Below, in pieces: positions 1-6,916 of a stretch of 8,184 bases of DNA. Location: positions 1-8,184 of the forward strand of contig JAEYZG010000054.1 in assembly GCA_023428135.1 (NCBI GenBank). The letters run 5' to 3'. Source of the DNA: Bacteroidota bacterium (GTDB taxonomy: Bacteria; Bacteroidota; Bacteroidia; Cytophagales; Cytophagaceae). The position numbers were made by a program, and so were the translations under genes. The number at the start of each line of letters is the position of its first letter. Within the stretch, counting starts at the first letter, position 1. Below the pieces are notes generated by a model. It was not told the DNA's origin and did not search any database. It worked only from the letters and a program-made list of their open reading frames with translations.

Positions 1-1173
1 GCTGTAGATAGTGCTCCAGTAGTCATAAGATACACCAGCTCCAACATTTGGAATACTGCCTTTATCAGCATATTTTCTTGACACCAATACTTTGCTACCT
101 TCGATATCCACATCATACCCGAAGTTATCTCCAGCTTCAGTGCTTGTTCTGGTTTTCTTCAGGTTCCAGCCATTCCACTCTTTAAAGTAGAACTGAACAG
201 CTGTTGCATTTCCAGAATATTCAGCCTGATCAACTCCAACCACAGCTTTTACATTTTCAATAGCAACAGAAGCACCCTTTAGATTCGAAATCTGAGAAGA
301 AACGACCCACTGATTATTACTCAACTCTAAAAAGAAAACACTTCCTGTACCGTTATGTCCTGGAGCACTTACAATAGCAGTATTGTCAGAGATATCCACT
401 TTATGACCCAGGTTAGCACCTGCATAAGTAATCCCACCTGTAGGGAATACATTCAATTGGTTCCATGTTCCGTTTTTAGAATAAGTATATACTCGGCCAC
501 CACCACTCTGCGGAGCTCCCACTATCAACATATTATTATGAAAAGCAATGGCTCTTCCGAATTTGCCATCAACAACCTGGTTAGGAGGTGTAAGTGTCTG
601 TTTTTTGATCCACTGTGAACCTACAAATTCATAGATAAAAACCGCTCCTGTCCTAACGCCATTGATTTCCGTTCCAGGCGATCCGATTGCAAGTGTTCCA
701 TAACCATCCAAAGCCACCTGTAATTCAGTAGTGATTGCTACCTCAGGGTCAGTTATGCTATAGCTGAAGTTATTGTTCCATACACCGTTGGTTTTACCTG
801 CGATATATACACATGGTCTTGAACCTTGAGTAATAATAATTCCTGTAGCAGTTGCGGCAATAAAATTACTATTTAATGCAACAGAACGACCAACGTTTGC
901 ATAACGTAGCGAATCTGCAGTAAGCATGTAGCTTCTTTCGAGAACACCATTGTTGTTATAAAGATAAGCAGCACCTGCATAGGTTTTACCTGATGGAGTC
1001 ATTACGCCATCTTCGTATGCTCCGAACAAGGAGTATCCACCATATTGTGCCACACTCTCTCCCATGTGCGCATAAGGCACATCAGATGAGTTTATCATGT
1101 GGGTTTGAGAAATAGCAGAAAGCGACATCGCTCCCACCATCAGGTTCATTAGAGTAAATTTTAGTAATCTCAT
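1..1173 (-). CDS. Secreted FG-GAP repeat (beta-propeller) protein, partial (C-terminus outside window)
   Basis: The minus-strand frame is open from an ATG at 1173 to the left edge, giving 391 codons with no stop. It starts with a signal peptide (residues 1-23, ending SLSAISQ). The rest is built from repeated blade-like units of FG-GAP type (PF14312-like). Clear examples are GKFGRAIAF...LIVGAP near residues 203-221, LGHKVDISDNTAIVSAPG near 255-272 followed by GSVFFLE, and GDNFGYDVDIEGSKVLVS near 348-365. About seven such units are visible, enough for one integrin-alpha-like propeller. These proteins act outside the cell or at its surface, usually in binding or adhesion; no enzyme motif is seen. 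Large Bacteroidota members often end in a T9SS tail, but that end is not in the window. The gene is divergent from the barrel-protein gene at 1364. The start is chosen because it gives an immediate signal peptide. Family call is good; ligand unknown. Confidence 0.85.
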   Translation of the reverse strand, partial: MRLLKFTLMNLMVGAMSLSAISQTHMINSSDVPYAHMGESVAQYGGYSLFGAYEDGVMTPSGKTYAGAAYLYNNNGVLERSYMLTADSLRYANVGRSVALNSNFIAATATGIIITQGSRPCVYIAGKTNGVWNNNFSYSITDPEVAITTELQVALDGYGTLAIGSPGTEINGVRTGAVFIYEFVGSQWIKKQTLTPPNQVVDGKFGRAIAFHNNMLIVGAPQSGGGRVYTYSKNGTWNQLNVFPTGGITYAGANLGHKVDISDNTAIVSAPGHNGTGSVFFLELSNNQWVVSSQISNLKGASVAIENVKAVVGVDQAEYSGNATAVQFYFKEWNGWNLKKTRTSTEAGDNFGYDVDIEGSKVLVSRKYADKGSIPNVGAGVSYDYWSTIYS

Positions 1174-1269
1174 AAATTATATTTAGTTTCCAGCGAATAT
1201 AGACCATGAATTCAAGAGCTTATCGTCCGATTTACATAAGGGCCTTTTGGATTAATAAAGGAACAATTC

Positions 1270-1297
1270 CAATGTATTATTGTATGAATATTACCAA
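1270..1297 (-). promoter_or_regulatory. Candidate Bacteroidota promoter for the FG-GAP gene
   Basis: On the minus strand there is TTG (1295-1297), an 18-nt spacer, then TACATTG (1270-1276). This resembles the Bacteroidota sigma-ABfr consensus TTG-N(17-23)-TAnnTTTG with one T missing in the -7 box. It would leave a leader of roughly 90 nt before the ATG at 1173. The match is weak on its own, but the same layout with the same 18-nt spacer occurs upstream of the gene at 4665. Confidence 0.3.
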
Positions 1298-1363
1298 CTA
1301 AAAACACCTTTAATGCACTGACTAAGAAGGAACGAACAATAAATAACAAGTCTAAACTGTTAA

Positions 1364-2053
1364 ATGAATAATTATATTTTTATGAAGTATTTATTTACTC
1401 TTTTTTGTATAATGTTATTTCCCTATCTGGTCAAACCTGTTCATGGACAGAATAGCATAAGTTTAGGAGCAAAAGGAGGATTGGGAACTAGTATCCCTAC
1501 GCTTTCAGCCTTAAAAAGTATAAATGGTATAACCTACGAGTTAAGAGGTAATGCATCTTACTCCATAGGGCTATTAGGCCAGTATATTCTGGGCGACCGT
1601 CTGGGAATTGAAACAGGAATTGCAAGTAACTATCAACAATACTCCCGCAAGGATTTGAAGAACTCGTTTAAAAGTCTGCTAAGTCTTGATTCTTCTATTG
1701 GGATTATCAATCGACAGATTCCGATTCAGCTGTTCTATAAAATGAATCATCCTACTAATCCATATCAACACTTTAAAATTACTTCAGGAATATCACTTGA
1801 TTGGCTGGAAGCTGAATATAAGCATCAGAAGTACAACACCATGTTCATTTCCAATTTCCTTATTGGCCTGAGAATGGGCACAGAAGGCAAAAGGTACGGC
1901 AGGGTTGAATATGGGCTTCAATACCAATATTCTTTAGGAGGTTTTCATCAATTTAAAACAGCAGGAAACATAACCGGCGAATCATTGAGTATCAAATACA
2001 GTCTTATAAGTTTCAATTTTTATTATTTCTTTTTTAACAAAGATTTAATCTGA
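1364..2053 (+). CDS. PorT-like outer-membrane beta-barrel protein (OMP_b-brl_2 type)
   Basis: This is a 229-residue exported protein of the small 8-strand barrel type common in Bacteroidota (PF13568-like). The hydrophobic N-terminus ends at VHGQ (about residue 29). Amphipathic strands then alternate with polar turns: ISLGAKGGLGTSIP (32-45), YSIGLLGQYILGDRLGIETG (66-85), a strand beginning INRQIPIQLFYK, KITSGISLDWLEAEY, and a C-terminal strand rich in Tyr/Phe (SFNFYYFFF) close to the stop. The pattern of glycine-flanked strands, 'GDRLGIETG' and a central 'IPIQLFYK' is typical of the family. Two starts are possible. ATG 1364 gives six extra residues; ATG 1382 (Met7, MKYLFTLF) gives a more canonical 23-residue signal peptide and may be the real one. 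No partner gene is evident; ligand or transport role unknown. Confidence 0.75.
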   Translation: MNNYIFMKYLFTLFCIMLFPYLVKPVHGQNSISLGAKGGLGTSIPTLSALKSINGITYELRGNASYSIGLLGQYILGDRLGIETGIASNYQQYSRKDLKNSFKSLLSLDSSIGIINRQIPIQLFYKMNHPTNPYQHFKITSGISLDWLEAEYKHQKYNTMFISNFLIGLRMGTEGKRYGRVEYGLQYQYSLGGFHQFKTAGNITGESLSIKYSLISFNFYYFFFNKDLI

Positions 2054-2216
2054 CATTTAACTGATTTCACAGCTAATTACAGTCTTAACTCTCAATAATG
2101 TTCCCTTAGTAGAGGTTTAGAAGTGATTTTCGTAATAGGATTAGGTATTTTGCCTTGAAAGAAGCTAACTAAATAAATAATCACATTTTATAGTCAGACT
2201 TATACACTTATCTATT

Positions 2217-2263
2217 TATCAGAAAAGATAACTTCCATCCATAATATAAGTTATCATCTGATA
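2217..2263 (+). promoter_or_regulatory. Inverted repeat / leader hairpin directly upstream of the DUF4105 gene
   Basis: GATAACTT (2227-2234) and AAGTTATC (2248-2255) are perfect complements around a 13-nt loop. They are extended by an outer pair, TATCAG (2217-2222) and CTGATA (2258-2263), after an asymmetric internal loop (4 nt against 2 nt). That makes 14 base pairs in all, ending 10 nt before the ATG at 2274. No T-run follows, so it is not a standard intrinsic terminator for the upstream gene. It could be an mRNA structure affecting translation initiation, or a double-stranded operator. The structure is directly visible; the role is inference. Confidence 0.6.
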
Positions 2264-2273
2264 TTACCAGTAT

Positions 2274-3275
2274 ATGAAAAACTTGTTAGGAATTTTAGGA
2301 TCTATACTTTCTTCGGTTCTGATCTTCTTTCTCTTATTATGGGGAACACTAGCGATATACTTTTCCAATCTTCCAATATTTGTCTTACGCGCTGTCCTCG
2401 CTATACTTTTCCTGGCATTTGGAATCTGGGCCATTTGGATTAACAGGCAACCCAAGTGGATCTTTATTTTTGCAATGGCTTATGTGGGACTCATTGTCTG
2501 GTGGTTTACAATTAAACCTTCTCATAAAAGAGAATGGCGTGCGGACGTTGCCGTGATGCCCAGGGCAACAATCAATGGAGATACCATTCACATATCAGGA
2601 TATAGAAACTTTATATATAAATCTTATAATGACTTTACCGTTAGTCTGGAAGAACGTGACTATTTACTTTCTCATCTGACATCAGTTGACTTTTTCATCT
2701 CTTATTGGCATGTAGGACCAGTAGGTCATACGTTTGTCAGTTTTAATTTTGACAATGCTCCACCGCTTTGTATATCTATTGAAACACGCCCGGAAGTTGG
2801 AGAAGGCTTCTCTCCAATAGCTTCTCTCTTTAAACAATTTGAACTGATTTATGTAGTCGGTGATGAAAGAGATATTGTGGGAGTCCGCACCAATCACAGA
2901 CATGAAGAAGTATATCTTTACCCTATAAGGATCTCACCTGAAAATGCCAGAAAGCTTTTACTGATCTACCTATCAAGAGTTAATCAACTGGCTGATCACC
3001 CTGAATTTTATCACTTACTGAGCAATAACTGCACAATTAATATAGTTCGTTATGCAAATAAGGCTGGACGGAAAGGTCGCTTTAATTTATATCATTTCCT
3101 GAATGGATTTATTGATCAGTATCTTTATGCTGCTGGTTTTATTAATACCACAATGCCTTTTGAAGAACTGCGTAAACTTTCAAAGATTAACGATGTGGCC
3201 CAGGCAGGGGAAGCGGAACATTCTCCGGACTTTTCGAAACACATACGTGCGAATTTGCCAAGAGTTGAAAAGTAA
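2274..3275 (+). CDS. Membrane-anchored DUF4105 (Lnb N-terminal periplasmic domain) protein
   Basis: This 333-residue protein opens with three hydrophobic segments (about residues 5-30, 36-57 and 62-80) that place it in the inner membrane. A soluble domain follows from about 85 to 330. That domain matches the DUF4105/PF13387 family: SYWHVGPVGHTFVSF (143-157, His152), SIETRPEVGEGFSP (168-181), YVVGDERD (193-200), and NNCTINIVRY (251-260, Cys253). The His and Cys motifs are those conserved in the family and suggest a papain/NlpC-like fold, but activity is not established. The family name comes from an N-terminal region found beside some lacto-N-biosidase-type proteins; no lacto-N-biosidase activity is implied here. 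The DUF1287 gene follows after 169 nt without a visible terminator between them, so the two may be co-transcribed. A strong inverted repeat sits just before the start codon. Confidence 0.8.
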   Translation: MKNLLGILGSILSSVLIFFLLLWGTLAIYFSNLPIFVLRAVLAILFLAFGIWAIWINRQPKWIFIFAMAYVGLIVWWFTIKPSHKREWRADVAVMPRATINGDTIHISGYRNFIYKSYNDFTVSLEERDYLLSHLTSVDFFISYWHVGPVGHTFVSFNFDNAPPLCISIETRPEVGEGFSPIASLFKQFELIYVVGDERDIVGVRTNHRHEEVYLYPIRISPENARKLLLIYLSRVNQLADHPEFYHLLSNNCTINIVRYANKAGRKGRFNLYHFLNGFIDQYLYAAGFINTTMPFEELRKLSKINDVAQAGEAEHSPDFSKHIRANLPRVEK

Positions 3276-3444
3276 AGACAATGCCATAGATGAGATTATT
3301 TTCTATTCTCACAGGCTAAACTACAACCATAATTATCAACACCTTACCCATTCCTCCTCTCTATACATAATTATCCCCCTAAAGCTGGCACTTCTTTTGT
3401 TGAACTTTTGCCAATATTCATAAGACCTTTTTGATGCTCTACCT

Positions 3445-4029
3445 ATGAAGACCAATCTTTTAATTTTCCTTTTTCTCTCACTTACTTTGTGTTCTGTCTT
3501 TGCTCAAACAAACTTTCATGATCGATTAGCCGACTCTACCCTAGTTTTAACCAAACAAAAAGTCGTATACGACCCGACTTATTTCGCAATTAAATATCCT
3601 AATGGAGATGTCCCCAATGACAAAGGTGTTTGTACAGATGTTGTGATTCGTGCATACAGAAAGATGGGTATTGACCTTCAGAAAGAAGTGCATGAAGACA
3701 TGAAAGTCAACTTCAGCAAATACCCCAACAAATGGGGACTTACCAAGCCAGATAAAAACATAGACCACAGGCGCGTACCTAATCTCATGGTGTTTTTTTC
3801 AAGACATAACAGCACACAACCAATTTCTCAAAACCCGAAAGATTATCTTCCGGGAGATATAGTCTGCTGGAACCTATATGATGCTGTAACGCATATAGGT
3901 GTTGTGGTTAAAAACAAATCAGCAGATGGACAAAGGCATCTCGTAGTTCATAACATTGGAGAAGGACAGGTTATGGAAGATTGTTTATTCAGCTACAAAA
4001 TTATAGGACATTACAGATATAAAAAGTAA
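3445..4029 (+). CDS. Secreted DUF1287 family protein (NlpC/P60-like Cys-His fold)
   Basis: This 194-residue protein has a clear signal peptide (residues 1-21, ending SVFAQ). The mature part carries the DUF1287 (PF06940) signature: YDPTYFAIKYPNGDVPNDKG (42-61), then GVCTDVVIRAYRKMGIDLQ (61-79) with the likely nucleophile Cys63. LPGDIVCWNL (135-144) is followed by THIGVVV (149-155, His150) and HLVVHNIGEG (165-174, His169). The order Cys, then 'GDIV', then His is that of NlpC/P60-like cysteine peptidases and amidases, so a periplasmic or outer-membrane cell-wall hydrolase is plausible, though the family is biochemically unproven. Length is normal for the family. It lies downstream of the DUF4105 gene on the same strand and ends at the terminator at 4081-4112. 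Confidence 0.88.
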   Translation: MKTNLLIFLFLSLTLCSVFAQTNFHDRLADSTLVLTKQKVVYDPTYFAIKYPNGDVPNDKGVCTDVVIRAYRKMGIDLQKEVHEDMKVNFSKYPNKWGLTKPDKNIDHRRVPNLMVFFSRHNSTQPISQNPKDYLPGDIVCWNLYDAVTHIGVVVKNKSADGQRHLVVHNIGEGQVMEDCLFSYKIIGHYRYKK

Positions 4030-4080
4030 AAATTGAATCTGGGAATTACTTTGCAACCACATCAAACAAGTTATACAAAG

Positions 4081-4112
4081 AGCCTGGATCTGTCTAATTC
4101 TGGGCTTTTTTT
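4081..4112 (+). terminator. Intrinsic terminator after the DUF1287 gene
   Basis: AGCCTGGA (4081-4088) pairs with TCTGGGCT (4099-4106) through eight base pairs, two of them G-U, with a 10-nt loop. A run of seven T follows (4106-4112). It lies about 50 nt past the stop at 4029. The opposite strand lacks a good T-run, so it should act mainly on plus-strand transcription. Confidence 0.8.
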
Positions 4113-4260
4113 GAAAGTTTTAAAAAAAGACCACGTACGAATCCTTTAGGAATTTCCTCCAAGCGAGACGTTGCTATATTATGGGTGCAAACGAAGAAGA
4201 GAGACATATCTTTCAGGAAAAGAACTTTAATTCATTTAAAAAATCCAAAATATTAATTGA

Positions 4261-4665
4261 TCACCGATAGTCTTCAACCTTAAAAATTTCAGAAGTATAT
4301 TTATACTCGTCAAAATTAGAACTTGTCAACTGTATATAAGAATGTTCTTTTACCTGAAGTATTCTTACTGTTATCAGGGCATTTTTAGGAAACCTCGGAA
4401 ATAACCTGACAGAGTTTTTTGCGGGACGTAGTGTATAGATGCTGTCACTCTTCCAGTTTACAATAAACACAGCTTGCACACCGATTTTTTCCATAAACTC
4501 AATCTGACGGTTTCCTTTTCGAATGATAACATAATCTCCATCAGTATCTGAGGGAACCCTGAATTTCCCATGTCTGAAGTTTCTTATATCCGAAGTTTGT
4601 CCAAAAAGGCTTAAGGAAAACAATAAGAATGCGGCAGTAAAAAGTAATGGTTTCATTAAAGTCAT
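4261..4665 (-). CDS. Small exported protein of unknown function
   Basis: This 134-residue protein has a signal peptide (residues 1-23, ending LSLFGQ). The mature part is about 110 residues with predicted beta character: KFRVPSDTDGDYVIIRKGNR (34-53), QIEFMEKIGVQAVFIVNWKS (54-73), then SIYTLRPAKNSV and ALITVRILQVKEHSYIQLTS (96-115). The pattern 'R.gnrQIE...G..a.f.V.W..D.iYtL' resembles small Bacteroidota secreted proteins that databases sometimes mislabel 'DNA topoisomerase IV'; that is recollection, not a search result, and nothing here suggests topoisomerase activity. The mature protein has no cysteine. Two starts are possible: Met1 (4665) or Met4 (4656, MKPLLFTAAF), the latter being a more usual signal-peptide start. 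It is separated from the upstream mannanase by that gene's terminator and has its own candidate promoter, so it is probably transcribed alone. Confidence 0.7.
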   Translation of the reverse strand: MTLMKPLLFTAAFLLFSLSLFGQTSDIRNFRHGKFRVPSDTDGDYVIIRKGNRQIEFMEKIGVQAVFIVNWKSDSIYTLRPAKNSVRLFPRFPKNALITVRILQVKEHSYIQLTSSNFDEYKYTSEIFKVEDYR

Positions 4666-4714
4666 TCTGATTTAGCCATACAATTTAATGAATTTTAAAT
4701 TAAAAAGTAATCAC

Positions 4715-4742
4715 CAAGATATTCAACCACTTACACGAACAA
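4715..4742 (-). promoter_or_regulatory. Candidate Bacteroidota promoter for the 4261-4665 gene
   Basis: On the minus strand there is TTG (4740-4742), an 18-nt spacer, then TATCTTG (4715-4721). This is close to the Bacteroidota consensus TTG-N(17-23)-TAnnTTTG and gives a leader of about 40 nt. Spacing is identical to the candidate at 1270-1297. It lies after the mannanase terminator, as an independent transcript would need. Confidence 0.4.
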
Positions 4743-4802
4743 CATATTCAGACAGAAGATAGATATTAGTATTTGAGTCCATTTGTCCGACTTATAAAAA
4801 AC

Positions 4803-4834
4803 AAAAGGGCTATTGCAAACACAACAGCCCTTTT
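4803..4834 (-). terminator. Intrinsic terminator after the GH26 mannanase gene
   Basis: AAAAGGGCT (4803-4811) and AGCCCTTTT (4826-4834) form a perfect 9-bp stem with a 14-nt loop, 21 nt beyond the mannanase stop codon. Read on the minus strand, the stem is followed by further T-rich sequence (GTTTTTTATAAG). The A/T-flanked symmetric stem could in principle also act on plus-strand transcription. Confidence 0.85.
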
Positions 4835-4855
4835 ACCTAATTTAATTGTTAAAAC

Positions 4856-6916
4856 TTACTTTTTAATCACCTTGAATGTTTTAGTTTCATTTAGTATTAC
4901 AAAATACATTCCTGGTCTTTGCTCTGAAAAAGGTATTACCAAATTATCTCTGCTGCCTTCAAATTTGCTTACCAGATCTCCCATAGCATTGTAAACTGCG
5001 ATAGAGCTTACCCCCTCAGATGCTTTTATGATTAAATGATCTTCAATCAGAGTAGGATAAACTTCAAATACAGATTCAGTTTTACTCTTTCCTTCAACAC
5101 TGGTAATGGTACAAACATCATTCATAGCAGGTAATTCATTAAGAGTAAGAACATAGTCATGTGCAAAGTTTTTCTTCCACAAATTCCAGTCGGTATATGC
5201 AGTAATGTTTCCACTTGCAAAATCGCCATACCAGGGCATGTAATATGACCATGCGGCTTCATCTCTTATCAGCAAATCTGCATCAGGACTTGCCTCCACT
5301 TCAGTAAGAGCCAACATCTTCTTACCCTGATACCTGTCATTTAAGGCATTAAACTTCAATATCTGAGAACCATGATCTCCGTTTACATTATATAAATCTA
5401 CACCAACCATATCCACATAAGCATCTCCTGGATACCATTGCTCATCATTACCGTTGTTTGTCCATACCCAGATCAGGTTTCTCAAACTGTGAACATTCAC
5501 CATTCTGTCATACATAAGCTTCCACAGTTTTTGAAGATCTGAACCAGATTTTGCACCCCACCAGAACCAGCCACCAGCAGCTTCGTGCAAAGGCCTCCAT
5601 AATACAGGGATATTATTATTCTGGAACTCCTGAAGTCTTGCAGATATGACATCAATATCGCTCACCATTGCTTTATACTCAGCAGAAGAAGGGTCATTCA
5701 CTTTGGATATATCAAAGTTAGTCACTTCGTTAGCAGGCTTTTTCCCATCTGGCACATAAAAACCTTCTGTCTTTCTAAGAGGGTCTCTCCAGTGCCAAGT
5801 AATTGCTACAATACCATTTTTTGCAGTCCATGTTTTCGCATCCTTAAGATTTAACTGCTCATCATACCAGGTATATCCCCTGTTATTATGCATAAAGTCA
5901 AGCCCCATAAGGCCAGGCTCCTTGCCAGTCTGAGTCTTTAATTTGTTGGTTTCATCAAAGCTGTTTAGCGTCATTACTCCGGAAATAATTTTCTGGCCAT
6001 AATTCTGAAGCAGATAATTATAAAGACATGCCGCTTCATCAGTAGGATTTGGAGTAGACAAAGTTTGTGTCAGGTTGAATCTGGCACTTGCTACTTCTTC
6101 CAGTTCGATATAATCAATATCTACCCAGCCCCAGCTTTTGCTAATTTCAACCACATGTGTACCCGCGGTAAGTTTTTGATTTGAAACCACTTTTATTTTT
6201 ACATATCCTGCCTCTGTAGTGCTGAAATCAACAGATAGCGCATTGGGAGTACCCGGATCTATAGTTAAAACATTGGTTTTATTGCCATTTGGAGAGGCTA
6301 CCATTAAATAAATATTGTAATTCGCAGCTTTGTTGATCACTGCATCAACTTTAAATCCACTATCTTTAGTAGATACAGCCTTACCTCCAGAACAAGAAGC
6401 GCATGTAATTACTTCTGCCCCATTTGCCAAAGGTATAAGAGTTCCATCTTCAGCTTCCAGCTTAGCAGAAAACTCTGCCTGCACTTCTTCCAGCTCAATG
6501 TAGTCTACATTTACCCAACCCCAACTTTTCTCAAAAACGAAAGTATGAGTTCCTGCAGTGAGTTTAAGATTACTCATTACTTTCACTCTTAGAAAAGCTG
6601 AATTTTCAGCCAAATCAAGTGAGGTAGAAAGATCATCAAGTTTGATGGTATTGATTTTCGGACCATATGCTGCACTGACTTTGATATATAGGTTGTACTT
6701 TGCCTCTTTGGCAACTATAAGAGGCAGTGTAAACCCAGACTCTCTGGTAGATACCACAGCGCCATTTGAGCAGCTGTCGCAGGCCTGAACAATAGCAGGA
6801 TTACTGGTTGCCGGTGCGAGGGTAGCATTTTCTGCTTCAAACTTCTGACCATAAGTTTGTCCTGCCAAAAAGAGGACAGAAAAGATAATTAACGATCTGG
6901 TAAATTTTAAAATCAT
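4856..6916 (-). CDS. Secreted modular GH26 beta-mannanase with two CBM modules and T9SS sorting tail
   Basis: This 686-residue enzyme should hydrolyse internal beta-1,4-mannosidic bonds of mannan, glucomannan or galactomannan outside the cell. Order of parts: signal peptide (1-24, ending TYGQ); two duplicated beta-sandwich carbohydrate-binding modules of CBM6/CBM35 type (about 25-145 and 151-276), each closing with KSWGWV(N/D)(V/I)DYIELEEV; the GH26 domain (about 282-600); and a T9SS C-terminal sorting domain (about 613-686, with FEVYPTLIEDHL, VYNAMGDLV, PGMYFVIL, ending FKVIKK). Catalytic residues are visible: the acid/base Glu445 in LWRPLHEAAGGWFWWG (439-454) and the nucleophile Glu539 in LALTEVEA. 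Conserved TWHWRDP (373-379, His375) is also present. All key residues are intact. The gene is monocistronic, has its own terminator, and is divergent from a pectate lyase. Other GH26 members act on beta-1,3/1,4-glucan or xylan, so mannan is most likely but not certain. Confidence 0.93.
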   Translation of the reverse strand: MILKFTRSLIIFSVLFLAGQTYGQKFEAENATLAPATSNPAIVQACDSCSNGAVVSTRESGFTLPLIVAKEAKYNLYIKVSAAYGPKINTIKLDDLSTSLDLAENSAFLRVKVMSNLKLTAGTHTFVFEKSWGWVNVDYIELEEVQAEFSAKLEAEDGTLIPLANGAEVITCASCSGGKAVSTKDSGFKVDAVINKAANYNIYLMVASPNGNKTNVLTIDPGTPNALSVDFSTTEAGYVKIKVVSNQKLTAGTHVVEISKSWGWVDIDYIELEEVASARFNLTQTLSTPNPTDEAACLYNYLLQNYGQKIISGVMTLNSFDETNKLKTQTGKEPGLMGLDFMHNNRGYTWYDEQLNLKDAKTWTAKNGIVAITWHWRDPLRKTEGFYVPDGKKPANEVTNFDISKVNDPSSAEYKAMVSDIDVISARLQEFQNNNIPVLWRPLHEAAGGWFWWGAKSGSDLQKLWKLMYDRMVNVHSLRNLIWVWTNNGNDEQWYPGDAYVDMVGVDLYNVNGDHGSQILKFNALNDRYQGKKMLALTEVEASPDADLLIRDEAAWSYYMPWYGDFASGNITAYTDWNLWKKNFAHDYVLTLNELPAMNDVCTITSVEGKSKTESVFEVYPTLIEDHLIIKASEGVSSIAVYNAMGDLVSKFEGSRDNLVIPFSEQRPGMYFVILNETKTFKVIKK
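6089..6466 (-). repeat. Second CBM module of the mannanase (tandem domain copy 2)
   Basis: Residues 151-276 repeat the first module. Matching landmarks are LEAEDGTLIPLANGAEVITC, C172-x-x-C175 followed by SGGKAVSTKDSGF, KLTAGTH, and KSWGWVDIDYIELEEV. The copies have diverged clearly in the middle, so the duplication is not recent. Each probably binds polysaccharide and keeps the enzyme on the plant cell wall. Confidence 0.8.
6482..6844 (-). repeat. First CBM module of the mannanase (tandem domain copy 1)
   Basis: Residues 25-145 begin directly after the signal peptide with KFEAENATLAP. They contain C46-x-x-C49 followed by SNGAVVSTRESGF, then KLTAGTHTFVFEKSWGWVNV and DYIELEEV. 'EAEN' at the N-terminal strand and 'VDYIEL' at the C-terminal strand are typical of CBM6/CBM35-like modules. 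A five-residue linker (QAEFS) joins it to copy 2. Confidence 0.8.

Noticed and set aside
355..618. Plus-strand open frame of 87 codons
   Set aside because: It lies antisense inside the FG-GAP gene, whose frame has a signal peptide and repeated blades. The plus-strand translation has no family features.
2146..2152. TATTTTG resembling a -7 promoter box upstream of the DUF4105 gene
   Set aside because: No TTG was found at a suitable distance upstream, so the match is not better than chance in this AT-rich gap.
2217..2263. Reading the inverted repeat as the terminator of the barrel-protein gene
   Set aside because: It is about 165 nt past that gene's stop, has no T-run, and abuts the next start codon. 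A leader or operator role fits better.
3103..3423. Plus-strand open frame of 106 codons running out of the DUF4105 gene end
   Set aside because: Its first half overlaps the conserved DUF4105 coding region in another frame, and the rest is low-complexity AT-rich sequence. It has no signal peptide or recognisable motif.
4094..4207. 37-codon minus-strand frame (MSLFFVCTHN...) after the 4261-4665 gene
   Set aside because: It is very short and overlaps the plus-strand terminator. Other frames are also open there, so coding evidence is absent. The region is reported instead as a possible repeat remnant.
4261..4665. Annotating the small exported protein as a DNA topoisomerase IV
   Set aside because: It has a signal peptide, is only 134 residues and lacks every topoisomerase motif. 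Such labels on similar small proteins are likely annotation errors.
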